A stretch of DNA of 64,000 nt from Nocardia terpenica. GTDB lineage: Bacteria > Actinomycetota > Actinomycetes > Mycobacteriales > Mycobacteriaceae. Location: positions 372,001 to 436,000 of the forward strand of contig NZ_JABMCZ010000002.1 in NCBI RefSeq assembly GCF_013186535.1. Direction: 5' to 3'. The stretch's first letter is position 1, and every line of letters starts with the position of its first letter. Made by a program: the position numbers and the translations under genes. The notes beneath the pieces were generated by a model, which did no database searches, was not told the origin of the DNA, and saw only the letters and a program-made list of their open reading frames with translations. Shown here in pieces: positions 7,840 through 14,848 of the stretch.

Positions 7840-8358
7840 ATGACGGATTCGATCTCTCCCTCGACACCCGACCACACCACCGGCACACCCGCGGACACGC
7901 CGTGGAAACATCACCGCACGGCCCTGGCGATCGGCGCCGCCGGGCTGGCGGTCGCCGCCACGCTCGGCCTGGCGGCCTGTAGCTCCACCGGTGGATCCGG
8001 CTCGCCGACGCCATCGACCTCGTCGGCGGCGAGCGGTACCACGAGCAAGCAGCCCGGCGGAGCACGCCACGAGGGCGCCGCGGGCACCATCGCGTCGATC
8101 ACCCCCGGGTCCTGGACGCTCACCAAGCGCGACGGCGGCACCGAGACCGTCACCATCACGCCGTCGACCCAGTTCGGCAGCAAGCAGCACCCGGCGACGC
8201 AGTCGCAGTTCACCGTCGGCGAGGCGGTGCGGGTCGAGGGGCAGGTCGAGGGCGCCACGATTACGGCGACCCGAATCGAGCAGGCGCAGAACCGTTCTCA
8301 GCCGGGCACGACGCCCAGCGGCGGCGCCCCGACCAGCAGCGCCCCGATCACCAACTGA
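7840..8358 (+). CDS. Membrane-anchored DUF5666-like protein
   Basis: 172 residues. A hydrophobic segment (RTALAIGAAGLAVAATLGLAAC) ends in LAAC at residues 45-48, so this may be a lipoprotein with an unusually long cytoplasmic N-terminus or a membrane protein with one segment. After a Ser/Thr/Pro-rich linker comes a small domain with GTIASITPGSWTLTKRD and VGEAVRVEGQVEGATITATRI, the pattern of DUF5666 (OB-like barrels exposed outside the cell). The C-terminal tail is Pro/Ser/Thr-rich. ATG 7840 was chosen over the upstream 7819 because the latter adds nothing recognisable. No clear ribosome binding site, so a leaderless message is possible. Confidence 0.55.
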   Translation: MTDSISPSTPDHTTGTPADTPWKHHRTALAIGAAGLAVAATLGLAACSSTGGSGSPTPSTSSAASGTTSKQPGGARHEGAAGTIASITPGSWTLTKRDGGTETVTITPSTQFGSKQHPATQSQFTVGEAVRVEGQVEGATITATRIEQAQNRSQPGTTPSGGAPTSSAPITN

Positions 8359-8446
8359 ACCCGCCGTTCGGCACGGCCCGAATTGCCCCTGGCGCAACCG
8401 ATCTCCACGATCTTGAATGGAAGTAATTCCCGACGCAGGAGATCTC

Positions 8447-9214
8447 ATGCCCATTGCCAAGACCCTCGCCTACGGCGCCCACCCGGATGCGGTGGCCGAC
8501 ATCCATCTCCCCGCCACCTCCGGGCCCGCGCCGCTGATCGTGTTCCTGCACGGCGGTTTCTGGCGATCGATCGTGAATCGCAAGTATGCCGAGCCGGTGG
8601 CCGACACGCTGGCCGCGTCCGGATACGTGGTCGCCAATGTGGAGTACCGCCGGACGGGCGGCGGCGGTGGCTGGCCGGTGACGTTCACCGACGTGGCGCG
8701 GGCCTTCGATACGCTGCCCGCGCTGATCGAGCGGGAGTGGCCCGGCCTGGCCGATCCCGAACGCAGTGTGTACGTGGGGCATTCGGCCGGCGGACAGCTC
8801 GGGATCTGGGGCACGCTGCGGGATCGGCTACCGCTGGGCGCGCCGGGCCGGACCGAGACCCCGCCGCGGGTCGCGGGGGTCGTCGCGCTCGCGCCGGTCG
8901 CCGATCTCGCCACCGCCTATGCCCTCGGCAGCGGTGAGGGCGCGGTCGCCGATCTGCTCGAGGGCGGCCCCGACGTCTACCCCGACCGCTACGCCGCGCT
9001 CGACCCGTCGACGCTCGGGCCGTCACCGGTGCCGGTCGTGGTCGTGCACGGCGACCAGGATCAGCGCGTCCCGATCGCGATGGGCCGCGACTACTGCGCC
9101 GCCACCGGCGCCGAGCTGATCGAACTCCCCGGCATCGGCCACTTCGAACTCGCCGACCCGGCCTCGGCGGCCTGGCCGCCGATCGCGGCGGCCGTGCGGC
9201 GGCTGGCGGGCTGA
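8447..9214 (+). CDS. Alpha/beta hydrolase
   Basis: 255 residues with the complete esterase/peptidase-like fold: oxyanion motif HGGFW near residue 35, nucleophile GHSAGGQ near residue 110, acid in VVHGDQDQRVP and catalytic His in GIGHFELAD near the end. The pattern resembles the alpha/beta hydrolases related to carboxylesterases and kynurenine formamidases (HGGFW, GHSAGG). Start at ATG 8447, preceded by AGGAG with 5-base spacing. It probably acts in the cytosol on an ester or amide; the substrate is not predictable here. Confidence 0.75.
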   Translation: MPIAKTLAYGAHPDAVADIHLPATSGPAPLIVFLHGGFWRSIVNRKYAEPVADTLAASGYVVANVEYRRTGGGGGWPVTFTDVARAFDTLPALIEREWPGLADPERSVYVGHSAGGQLGIWGTLRDRLPLGAPGRTETPPRVAGVVALAPVADLATAYALGSGEGAVADLLEGGPDVYPDRYAALDPSTLGPSPVPVVVVHGDQDQRVPIAMGRDYCAATGAELIELPGIGHFELADPASAAWPPIAAAVRRLAG

Positions 9215-9218
9215 GGGG

Positions 9219-9518
9219 TCACGAATTCGGGTTCTGCACGAAGGCTTCCGCGGCGGCCTTCGCGTCGTCGACCGAGCGCACCGACGCCTCCCGGACCAGG
9301 CTGCCGTCCGATCTGCCGACCCACCACGAGCAGGTGGTCGGCGTCGTCGCCTTGATCCGCGCATCGAGCTCGCCGAAGTTCCTGATCAACCACCACTCCT
9401 CCGGGCAACCGGCCAGTTCCCACCCGCCGGTGGCGTCCTCGGGGCGGATCGGCCCGTACGGCCGCCCGCCCGACTTCGCCCTGGTGTGGTCGGCCACCTG
9501 CGTCCCCCTCATTCTCAC
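9219..9518 (-). CDS. Small hypothetical protein
   Basis: 99 residues, convergent with the hydrolase gene. It is Trp-rich (GGWELAGCPEEWWLIRNF, SWWVGRSDG), with a C-terminal helix (RSVDDAKAAAEAFVQ). I do not know the family. The frame is credible because Trp and acidic residues are placed as in folded small proteins. Start may be GTG 9518 or an internal Met at residue 3. Confidence 0.45.
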   Translation of the reverse strand: MRMRGTQVADHTRAKSGGRPYGPIRPEDATGGWELAGCPEEWWLIRNFGELDARIKATTPTTCSWWVGRSDGSLVREASVRSVDDAKAAAEAFVQNPNS

Positions 9519-9641
9519 GGGCGGGTCGGTACCGCTCCATTGTCACCTGGCATCGGGTCGCCGTGGGGGTCCATCTCCGGATTTCTCCGGTCCCAGCGAA
9601 CTCCGAACCCCGAGTTACGGTATAGCGTTCGACGTCGCCGA

Positions 9642-10601
9642 TCAGAATCGGCGCGCGCCGGAGACCGGCATGTCGGAGATCGGCGACATGACGACGCCGG
9701 TACCGCTGGTTGCGGCATGGACGACCTTACCGTCACCGGCGTAGAGAGCGGAGTGCTCGCCGCCGTAGAACGAGACCAGATCGCCCGGCTGCAGATCGTC
9801 CATGCCGACCGGCGTTCCGGCGTCGAGCTGTTCGTAGCTCGTGCGCGGCAGCTCCACACCGGCCTGCTCGTAGGACCACTGCACCAGGCCCGAGCAGTCG
9901 AAGGAGTCGGGTCCGGCCGAGCCGTAGCTGTAGGACGAACCGAGCTTGGATTCGGCCGCCTCCACCGCGACCTCGCCGGTCGTCTTCGGCGCGGGCGGCG
10001 CGCTCTGCTGCGGCGGGGCCGGGAACATCAGCTGCGGCAGCGGCGGCAGGGTGAATCCCGGGAAGGCGGCCTGCACGGCCGAGACGATCCCGGAGACAGC
10101 CGAATTCGGATCGGGCGCGCCCGGGGTGCCGGACTCGACCAGCGGGGCGGCGATGGAATGCGCCGCGGGGCCGAAGGTCTCGGTGGCGAACGCGTCCTGC
10201 GGAGCGACCGCATCCGGAACGGCGGTCAGGCTCGAGAAGGGAATCGCGTTCAGGATCGAATTCTGGTCCGGAAGGATTGCGTCCGGGACCGAGAATCCGT
10301 TCCGGATGGAGTATCCGTTCGAGGTGTCGGTCGCATCGGGAACGGCAATTCCGTCGGGGGCGAAATCCGGAACGGGAACGGCGTCCGGAACAACTGTCAG
10401 TATTTCCGGAACCGCGGGCGTCTGTACTTCACTGGGCAGTTCGATGGCTCCGATTCCCGGCAGCGCGGGCGCCTGCGCCGAAGCCTCACCGGCGGTCAGC
10501 ACGGCACCGATCGCACCGAGGGCAACGGCCGCGGCCGCCAGCGCCCACCAGAGCATCCGCCGCAGGTAGCGGATATATCGAACCTCGTCGGTTCCTGCCA
10601 T
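9642..10601 (-). CDS. NlpC/P60-family cell-wall peptidase
   Basis: 319 residues. An N-terminal membrane or signal segment (MLWWALAAAAVALGAIGAVL, residues 16-35) is followed by a long Pro/Asp/Ala-rich disordered region, then a C-terminal NlpC/P60 domain of about 110 residues. Catalytic Cys lies in DSFDCSGLVQW, the His in EHSALYAGDG, with a further conserved HAA motif after it. Such enzymes cut peptide stems of peptidoglycan outside the membrane, usually D-Glu-mDAP links. The gene is monocistronic on the minus strand, with a 245-base gap upstream. Confidence 0.8.
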   Translation of the reverse strand: MAGTDEVRYIRYLRRMLWWALAAAAVALGAIGAVLTAGEASAQAPALPGIGAIELPSEVQTPAVPEILTVVPDAVPVPDFAPDGIAVPDATDTSNGYSIRNGFSVPDAILPDQNSILNAIPFSSLTAVPDAVAPQDAFATETFGPAAHSIAAPLVESGTPGAPDPNSAVSGIVSAVQAAFPGFTLPPLPQLMFPAPPQQSAPPAPKTTGEVAVEAAESKLGSSYSYGSAGPDSFDCSGLVQWSYEQAGVELPRTSYEQLDAGTPVGMDDLQPGDLVSFYGGEHSALYAGDGKVVHAATSGTGVVMSPISDMPVSGARRF

Positions 10602-10794
10602 GATGCGGTCCTCCGATTCCTGTCGCCGAGGGCCCGGACACCTTCACCGAGCGCCTCGATCAGATTCGAAAAACAACACAGTCCAGCGGATCCGAACGGC
10701 AATGATTCGCCCGAGCGAAAGGAATTACAAATATGGACACACCATTTTTCGATAACAACGCGATAAACAAATGGAAACCGGGGGATCTCGAAGA

Positions 10795-10833
10795 AATGCC
10801 CCGCTTTTGTCATTTCGACGAAAGCGGGGCATT
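10795..10833 (-). terminator. Intrinsic terminator after the ParB-like gene
   Basis: AATGCCCCGCTTT (10795-10807) and AAAGCGGGGCATT (10821-10833) form a perfect 13-bp stem with a 13-base loop. On the minus strand it follows the stop at 10847 and runs into a T-rich stretch. It could act in both directions. Confidence 0.75.
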
Positions 10834-10846
10834 TTCCGTTCCGAAC

Positions 10847-11662
10847 TCAGACCGCTATCTGCTGCTCGATCTGCTCCGCCAGCGTCCGTAATTTCGCGGC
10901 GAATTCGCGGGCGGCCGCCGGATCGGTGCCCGAGCCCTTGACCACCCGGCGGGTCAGCGCGGTCAGCCGGGATTCCACGGTGGTGAACAGATCCACCGGG
11001 GGCTCGGCCGCATTCTCGTGCCATTCGCCGCGCAACCAGGATTGCAGGCGGCGGACCGCCTCGTCCCGATCGAATTGCCGGGGCAGCACGGTGATGGCCT
11101 CGCGCAATTTACCGGCGGTCACCTTGCCGTCGCCCGCCGCCAGCGTGGCGTATACCGTGACCGCGGCCTCCTCGCCGTGTTCGGCCGCCACCGGCAGCAG
11201 CTCCCGGATCTGGCCCTCGTTGATGCCCGGCGCCATCGGATGCAGGCGAGCCGCCAGCGGCCATGCGCGAATCAACTTGTGGGCGTAGGAGCGCTGCATA
11301 TCCCAGCGCTGCTCCACATAGTCGTCGAAGGTGTCGTAGGCGTCGCGATAGAGCCGCCCGTCGCGCACGATCTGCAGCGCCCGGCCCGCGGCCCAGAACG
11401 CCAGGCGCAGGGTGCCGATGGACGATTCGCACGTCGTCAGCTGCTCCTGCTCGCGGTCGCTGAGCGGGCCGTCGCCGGGCGCGGGCAGCGGCATGGCGAG
11501 CACGTTCGCGGTGGGGTCCGGTTCCGGCGGCACCACCGTCAGCGTGGCGCCCGAGCGGCGCCATTCGGCGTCGCGCAGCGGGGAGACCGGCGGGGTGTGC
11601 TCGGCGGTATCCGACAACGGATTACCGCCGCCGATGGTCGATTTCCTGCGTTGCGGAGGCAT
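10847..11662 (-). CDS. ParB-like partner protein of ParA
   Basis: 271 residues. The centre holds TFDDYVEQRWDMQRSYAHK followed by LIRAWPLAARL and INEGQIRELLPVA, the helix-turn-helix-containing block seen in plasmid and phage ParB-like or DUF3102-like DNA-binding proteins. The C-terminus is helical and charged and may dimerise (AAREFAAKLRTLAEQIEQQ). No ParB CTPase motif (GERRxRA) is visible, so it is not a canonical chromosomal ParB. Its ATG overlaps the ParA stop by one base (TGATG). It is probably the DNA-binding partner in an orphan partition-type pair. Confidence 0.6.
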   Translation of the reverse strand: MPPQRRKSTIGGGNPLSDTAEHTPPVSPLRDAEWRRSGATLTVVPPEPDPTANVLAMPLPAPGDGPLSDREQEQLTTCESSIGTLRLAFWAAGRALQIVRDGRLYRDAYDTFDDYVEQRWDMQRSYAHKLIRAWPLAARLHPMAPGINEGQIRELLPVAAEHGEEAAVTVYATLAAGDGKVTAGKLREAITVLPRQFDRDEAVRRLQSWLRGEWHENAAEPPVDLFTTVESRLTALTRRVVKGSGTDPAAAREFAAKLRTLAEQIEQQIAV

Positions 11663-12387
11663 CAGGCCGACACCCCCACCAGCGCGCCGTAGGGGACGAG
11701 TAATTCGTCGCCTACCTGCCGATATTCTCCGAGATCCACGATCGGATTCTCGGCTCCGTCGCCGACTTCCCCATCGGCGGCTTCCCGATACCATTTCCAG
11801 GCGCTCACGTACGATTCGAAGACGTCGTATCCGGCGTCCGTCAGATTGGTGCGCTGCGTGCGATATTCCGTGGAGACGTTGACACCGTTCTTCATCGTCA
11901 CCGGAACCTTTGTCATCAGGACTCGGACCCGTATTTCACGGGCCGCGTCCGCGGCCGCCTCCTCGGCGGCCCGATAGGTACTGGGCACTCGTTTCACCTC
12001 CGATGGACTCACACTCGTCAACAGAATGAGCTCGTCGGTCGCGGGAATGGCGGCCTTGAAGATATCCGCCGATTCTCCACCGGCATCCACGATGATCACG
12101 TCGTAGTCCTCGGCATTATCGGCGATGCAATCGTCGACGTGCCGGGACGGAAATGCGATCAGCGTGAAAGGTACCTCGATCTCCCCGCGCCCCAGCCGCC
12201 GATACCAGGAATATCCGGTCTGGCTGAGCGGGTCGGCATCGATGACCAGCACCCGCAAACCGTGTACGGTCGCGAAATAACCGGCCAGAAAAAATGCGGA
12301 AGTAGTCTTCCCGACGCCGCCCTTCAGATTCCCCAGTGTGACCACGAGGGGGTGGGGCAGATCCAGTGATGCCACAGAATTCGTCAT
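11662..12387 (-). CDS. ParA-family ATPase
   Basis: 241 residues with a deviant Walker A motif KGGVGKTTS near residue 26, Walker A' VIDADPLSQTGYSW near residue 52 and Walker B VIIVDAGGES. These are features of plasmid-type ParA/Soj ATPases, short and lacking an N-terminal DNA-binding domain. The chromosomal parAB beside the origin is normally flanked by rsmG and rnpA, which are absent, so this is a second, orphan ParA. ATG 12387 (MTNSVAS) was chosen because GGAGAGG lies upstream; the longer frame to 12414 has no ribosome binding site. Confidence 0.8.
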   Translation of the reverse strand: MTNSVASLDLPHPLVVTLGNLKGGVGKTTSAFFLAGYFATVHGLRVLVIDADPLSQTGYSWYRRLGRGEIEVPFTLIAFPSRHVDDCIADNAEDYDVIIVDAGGESADIFKAAIPATDELILLTSVSPSEVKRVPSTYRAAEEAAADAAREIRVRVLMTKVPVTMKNGVNVSTEYRTQRTNLTDAGYDVFESYVSAWKWYREAADGEVGDGAENPIVDLGEYRQVGDELLVPYGALVGVSA

Positions 12388-12458
12388 GGACGTTCCTCTC
12401 CAGGAGGAGTGCATTACTGTGCGGGGACAGTCTTACATATGCGTTGGTCGGATCTGGG

Positions 12459-12502
12459 TGGACACACCGGGGGAAAGCGGCGGGTGTGTCCAATTGGACA
12501 CA
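12459..12502. promoter_or_regulatory. Palindromic cluster upstream of parA (operator or centromere candidate)
   Basis: An exact 18-bp palindrome TGTGTCCAATTGGACACA lies at 12485-12502, and a third copy of its half-site, TGGACACA, lies at 12459-12466. The three half-sites sit about 70-115 bases before the ParA start. Spacing and symmetry suggest binding by the ParB-like protein, either as an autoregulatory operator or as a parS-like site. Confidence 0.5.
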
Positions 12503-12511
12503 GTGGAAGGG

Positions 12512-13075
12512 CTACTCGGAGCCCGCCAGTTCTCGGGCGAGCGCGCGGGCGTACTCCTCGTCGGTTCCCGGGATGGCGAACACGACGCGGAAGTAGATGG
12601 GCGCGACGATGCGGTCCAGGACGGCCTCGAGGGCGGGTGGGTGCTCGCCGCGGGCGCGGGCGGCGGTGAGGGCGGTGTCGAAGCGGGCGCTCACCCGGCG
12701 CAGGCAGTCGCGCATTCCGGCGCGGCGCTCGTCGACGTCGGCGGCCACCTCGGCGCGGAAGAAGGCGATGCCGCCCGGCCGGGACAGCTCGGCGAGGGTC
12801 CACGCCGCGTAGTTCGCCAGGTCCACATCGAGGCTGCCGGTCGGCTCGGGCGCCTGCTCGGCCTGCACGGTGGCGACGTCCGCGAGCAGCGCCGGGAGCG
12901 TGCCCCAGCGCCGGTAGACCGTGCTCGCGGTGACGCCCGCGCGGGCGGCGACGACGGGGATGGTCACCTGATCGGCACCGAGCTCGCTCACCAATTCGAT
13001 TGCCGCGCGGTGCACGTCGGCCCGCACCCGGGCGCTGCGGCCGCCGGGGCGACGCGTGCGCGTCTCGGTGTCCAT
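12512..13075 (-). CDS. TetR/AcrR-family repressor
   Basis: 187 residues. N-terminal helix-turn-helix at about residues 15-60 (AAIELVSELGADQVTIPVVA, then AGVTASTVYRRWGTLPALL). The C-terminal ligand domain is of the common TetR_C type (DVDLANYAAWTLAEL, AFFRAEVAADVDERR). It is divergent from the NTF2-like gene, and the 100-bp gap between them holds two matching operator-like sequences, so it probably represses both itself and that gene. The ligand is unknown. Confidence 0.8.
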   Translation of the reverse strand: MDTETRTRRPGGRSARVRADVHRAAIELVSELGADQVTIPVVAARAGVTASTVYRRWGTLPALLADVATVQAEQAPEPTGSLDVDLANYAAWTLAELSRPGGIAFFRAEVAADVDERRAGMRDCLRRVSARFDTALTAARARGEHPPALEAVLDRIVAPIYFRVVFAIPGTDEEYARALARELAGSE

Positions 13076-13084
13076 GGAATCAGA

Positions 13085-13108
13085 TTAACGCAATGATGTT
13101 TGCATTAC
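13085..13108. promoter_or_regulatory. TetR operator copy 1 (imperfect)
   Basis: A 24-bp sequence beginning TTAACGCAATGAT that matches the perfect palindrome at 13132-13155 at 18 of 24 positions, including both GCAA/TTGC cores. It lies 9 bases before the TetR start, well placed for autoregulation. Confidence 0.55.
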
Positions 13109-13131
13109 AGGCGGGCGGGGCGTAGTGTCCA

Positions 13132-13155
13132 TTAAAGCAACGATCGTTGCTTTAA
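13132..13155. promoter_or_regulatory. TetR operator copy 2 (perfect 24-bp palindrome)
   Basis: The left half TTAAAGCAACGA is followed immediately by its exact reverse complement. It lies 24 bases before the start of the NTF2-like gene at 13179. Together with the copy at 13085 (47 bp away) it is the most likely binding site of the divergent TetR protein. Confidence 0.7.
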
Positions 13156-13178
13156 CACTTTACAGTCGAGGAGCCCTC

Positions 13179-13556
13179 ATGACCTCCGCCTACGCCATCG
13201 GCAAGCAGTTCCACGCCGCCCTCAGCACCCGCGACTGGGACGCGCTGCGCGCGCTGCTGCACGACGACGCCACCTGGACGCTGCCCGGCGACAACACCGT
13301 CTCCGGCGTCGCGGTCGGCGCCGACGCCGTCACCGAGCGGGCCCGCACCATCGCGGGCTACGGGCTGAACTTCGAGCTGCTGCACATCCTGGTCAGCCGG
13401 GAGAACGTCGCGCTGTCGCTGCACAACACCGCCCGCCACGACGACGCGGTACTCGACGAGTACCTGTCCAGCGTCTGCCGCCTGCGCGACGGCCGGATCG
13501 CCGCGATCGAGACCTTCCTGTCCGACGTGCCCGGCATGAACGCCTTCTTCCGCTGA
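13179..13556 (+). CDS. NTF2/SnoaL-like protein
   Basis: 125 residues of the nuclear transport factor 2-like fold: N-terminal helix (YAIGKQFHAALSTRDWDAL), then LLHDDATWTLPGDNTVSGV, and C-terminal strands with RLRDGRIAAIETFLSDV. Proteins of this type act as small hydrolases, isomerases or binding proteins; no catalytic set can be assigned. ATG 13179 has GAGGAG upstream. Expression is probably controlled by the divergent TetR through the palindrome just upstream. Confidence 0.7.
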   Translation: MTSAYAIGKQFHAALSTRDWDALRALLHDDATWTLPGDNTVSGVAVGADAVTERARTIAGYGLNFELLHILVSRENVALSLHNTARHDDAVLDEYLSSVCRLRDGRIAAIETFLSDVPGMNAFFR

Positions 13557-13571
13557 GGTACAGTCACCCTC

Positions 13572-13613
13572 GTGCACCGAATCTTCAAAGTCACTCCGCC
13601 CCCTGCCTTCTGA
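13572..13613 (+). CDS. Possible leader peptide upstream of the EamA transporter
   Basis: A 13-codon frame starting with GTG at 13572 encodes MHRIFKVTPPPAF. It starts 8 bases after a -10-like TACAGT (13559-13564), so it could be read from a leaderless transcript. Pro-Pro-Pro runs stall ribosomes. A stable hairpin lies 14 bases after its stop. This combination suggests translational attenuation of the downstream exporter gene. The peptide is too short to judge by codon use. Confidence 0.4.
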   Translation: MHRIFKVTPPPAF

Positions 13614-13627
13614 GCGGGGTGGTTCCG

Positions 13628-13654
13628 CAGCCGGGCGGCACGGCCGTCCGGCTG
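13628..13654 (+). promoter_or_regulatory. Hairpin after the leader peptide
   Basis: CAGCCGGGCGG (13628-13638) pairs with CCGTCCGGCTG (13644-13654) over 11 positions with one G-T pair and a 5-base loop. It lies between the possible leader peptide and the EamA gene and could be an attenuator. Confidence 0.45.
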
Positions 13655-13744
13655 ATTCGTAGTGCCGGCTCTCGGTACCCAGATCGGTAGCACTGCCCCG
13701 CGTCGTCGATTCCACAGTCCTTCGACGCAGGAGCTTTCACACAC

Positions 13745-14641
13745 ATGTCCATCGTTCTCGGCGCGCCCGCGCGCGACCGATCCGCTCTGTCCCTGATCAC
13801 CGCCGGAATCCTCTGGGGCACAGGCGGTCTCGCCGGTTCCCTGCTGGCCCGGCACGCACATCTGGATCCGGTGGCGGTGGCCGTCTATCGCCTGCTGCTG
13901 GGCGGTGGGCTGGCCGTCGCACTGCTGGCCGTCTCGGGCGGGCTGCGCGGGCTGCCGCGCACCCGCGCGGCGGCCCGCCGCATCCTGGTCACCGGCGTCC
14001 TGCTGGGCGCCTTTCAGGTGTGCTTCTTCCTTGCGGTGCAATACATTTCGGTCAGCATCGCCACGATGGCGACCATCGGGATGCTGCCGGTGTTCGTGGC
14101 CCTCGGCGCGGCCGTGCGCGACCGTCGCCTGCCCGCCCCCGCCACGCTGCTGTCCATCGGCGTCGCGGTGATCGGGCTCGTCCTGCTCACCTGGTCGCCC
14201 GGGAGCGTGGGCAGCGGCCGGGGACTCGTGCTCGGCGTGGGTTTCGCGCTGCTGTCCGCGGCCGGTTTCGCCGTGCTCACGCTGTTCACCGGCACGCCCG
14301 TCGAGGGCCTGGATCCGTTGCGCACCACCGCATTCGGCATGCTCACCGGCGGGGTACTGTTCGCCCCCGCGGCGCTGCGCTTCGGCATGGCGCTCCCCCT
14401 CACACCCGACGTGCTGGCCATCGCCGCCTATCTCGGCAGCGTCCCCACGGCCCTCGCCTACACGCTGTACCTGCGTGGATTGCGCACCGCCGCACCAGTT
14501 TTCGCGGCTATGGCGACACTGCTCGAACCGCTGACCACGACGGTGCTGGCCGCGATCGTCCTGGGCGAGCGGCTGACGGTGCAGGGGTGGATCGGTGGCG
14601 GGCTGCTCATCCTTGCCCTCGGAATGAGTTCACGCCGCTGA
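13745..14641 (+). CDS. EamA-family (DMT) exporter
   Basis: 298 residues with ten predicted membrane segments in two EamA repeats, the second beginning near LVLGVGFALLSAAGFAVLTL. Repeat signatures are ILWGTGGLAGSLLARH near the N-terminus and YLRGLRTAAPVFAAMATLLEP with VLGERLTVQGWIGGGLLI near the C-terminus. Such drug/metabolite transporters export amino acids, nucleosides or related metabolites by proton exchange. ATG 13745 has GGAG upstream. Possible regulation by the leader peptide and hairpin before it. Confidence 0.8.
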   Translation: MSIVLGAPARDRSALSLITAGILWGTGGLAGSLLARHAHLDPVAVAVYRLLLGGGLAVALLAVSGGLRGLPRTRAAARRILVTGVLLGAFQVCFFLAVQYISVSIATMATIGMLPVFVALGAAVRDRRLPAPATLLSIGVAVIGLVLLTWSPGSVGSGRGLVLGVGFALLSAAGFAVLTLFTGTPVEGLDPLRTTAFGMLTGGVLFAPAALRFGMALPLTPDVLAIAAYLGSVPTALAYTLYLRGLRTAAPVFAAMATLLEPLTTTVLAAIVLGERLTVQGWIGGGLLILALGMSSRR

Positions 14642-14659
14642 AAGCGTTGAACCACTTGT

Positions 14660-14721
14660 GATTCCGGCGCGCTTTTGGCCGGAATCCTCCGGGAGGTCCC
14701 GGCCAAAAGCACGCCGGGACC
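14660..14721. repeat. Head-to-head pair of palindromic hairpin elements
   Basis: Copy 1 (14660-14686): arms GATTCCGGC/GCCGGAATC, loop GCGCTTTTG. Copy 2 (14695-14721): arms GGTCCCGGC/GCCGGGACC, loop CAAAAGCAC, so the opposite orientation. The two are 8 bases apart. A further half-unit (GCACGCCGGGA, ending at 14741) follows copy 2. Placed between convergent genes, they may also help end transcription. Confidence 0.75.
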
Positions 14722-14757
14722 AAACGGGACAGCACGCCGGGAGAAGTTCCGCTCGTC

Positions 14758-14831
14758 ATCCCGGCGTGCTTTTGGCCGGGATCTCCTGCAACAGAGTGGG
14801 TTCCGGCCGAAGCATGCCGGAATTGCAGGAG
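14758..14831. repeat. Second group of palindromic hairpin elements
   Basis: Copy 3 (14758-14782): arms ATCCCGGC/GCCGGGAT, loop GTGCTTTTG. Copy 4 (14801-14822): arms TTCCGGC/GCCGGAA with a shortened loop CGAAGCAT. Copy 4 is enclosed by a further exact 9-bp inverted repeat CTCCTGCAA/TTGCAGGAG (14783-14791 and 14823-14831). Confidence 0.7.
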
Positions 14832-14848
14832 AGCCCTCGGCTATGGGG

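Noticed and set aside
8383..8937. Overlapping frames on both strands of the alpha/beta hydrolase gene
   Set aside because: They are shadow frames; only 8447-9214 carries the complete catalytic set.
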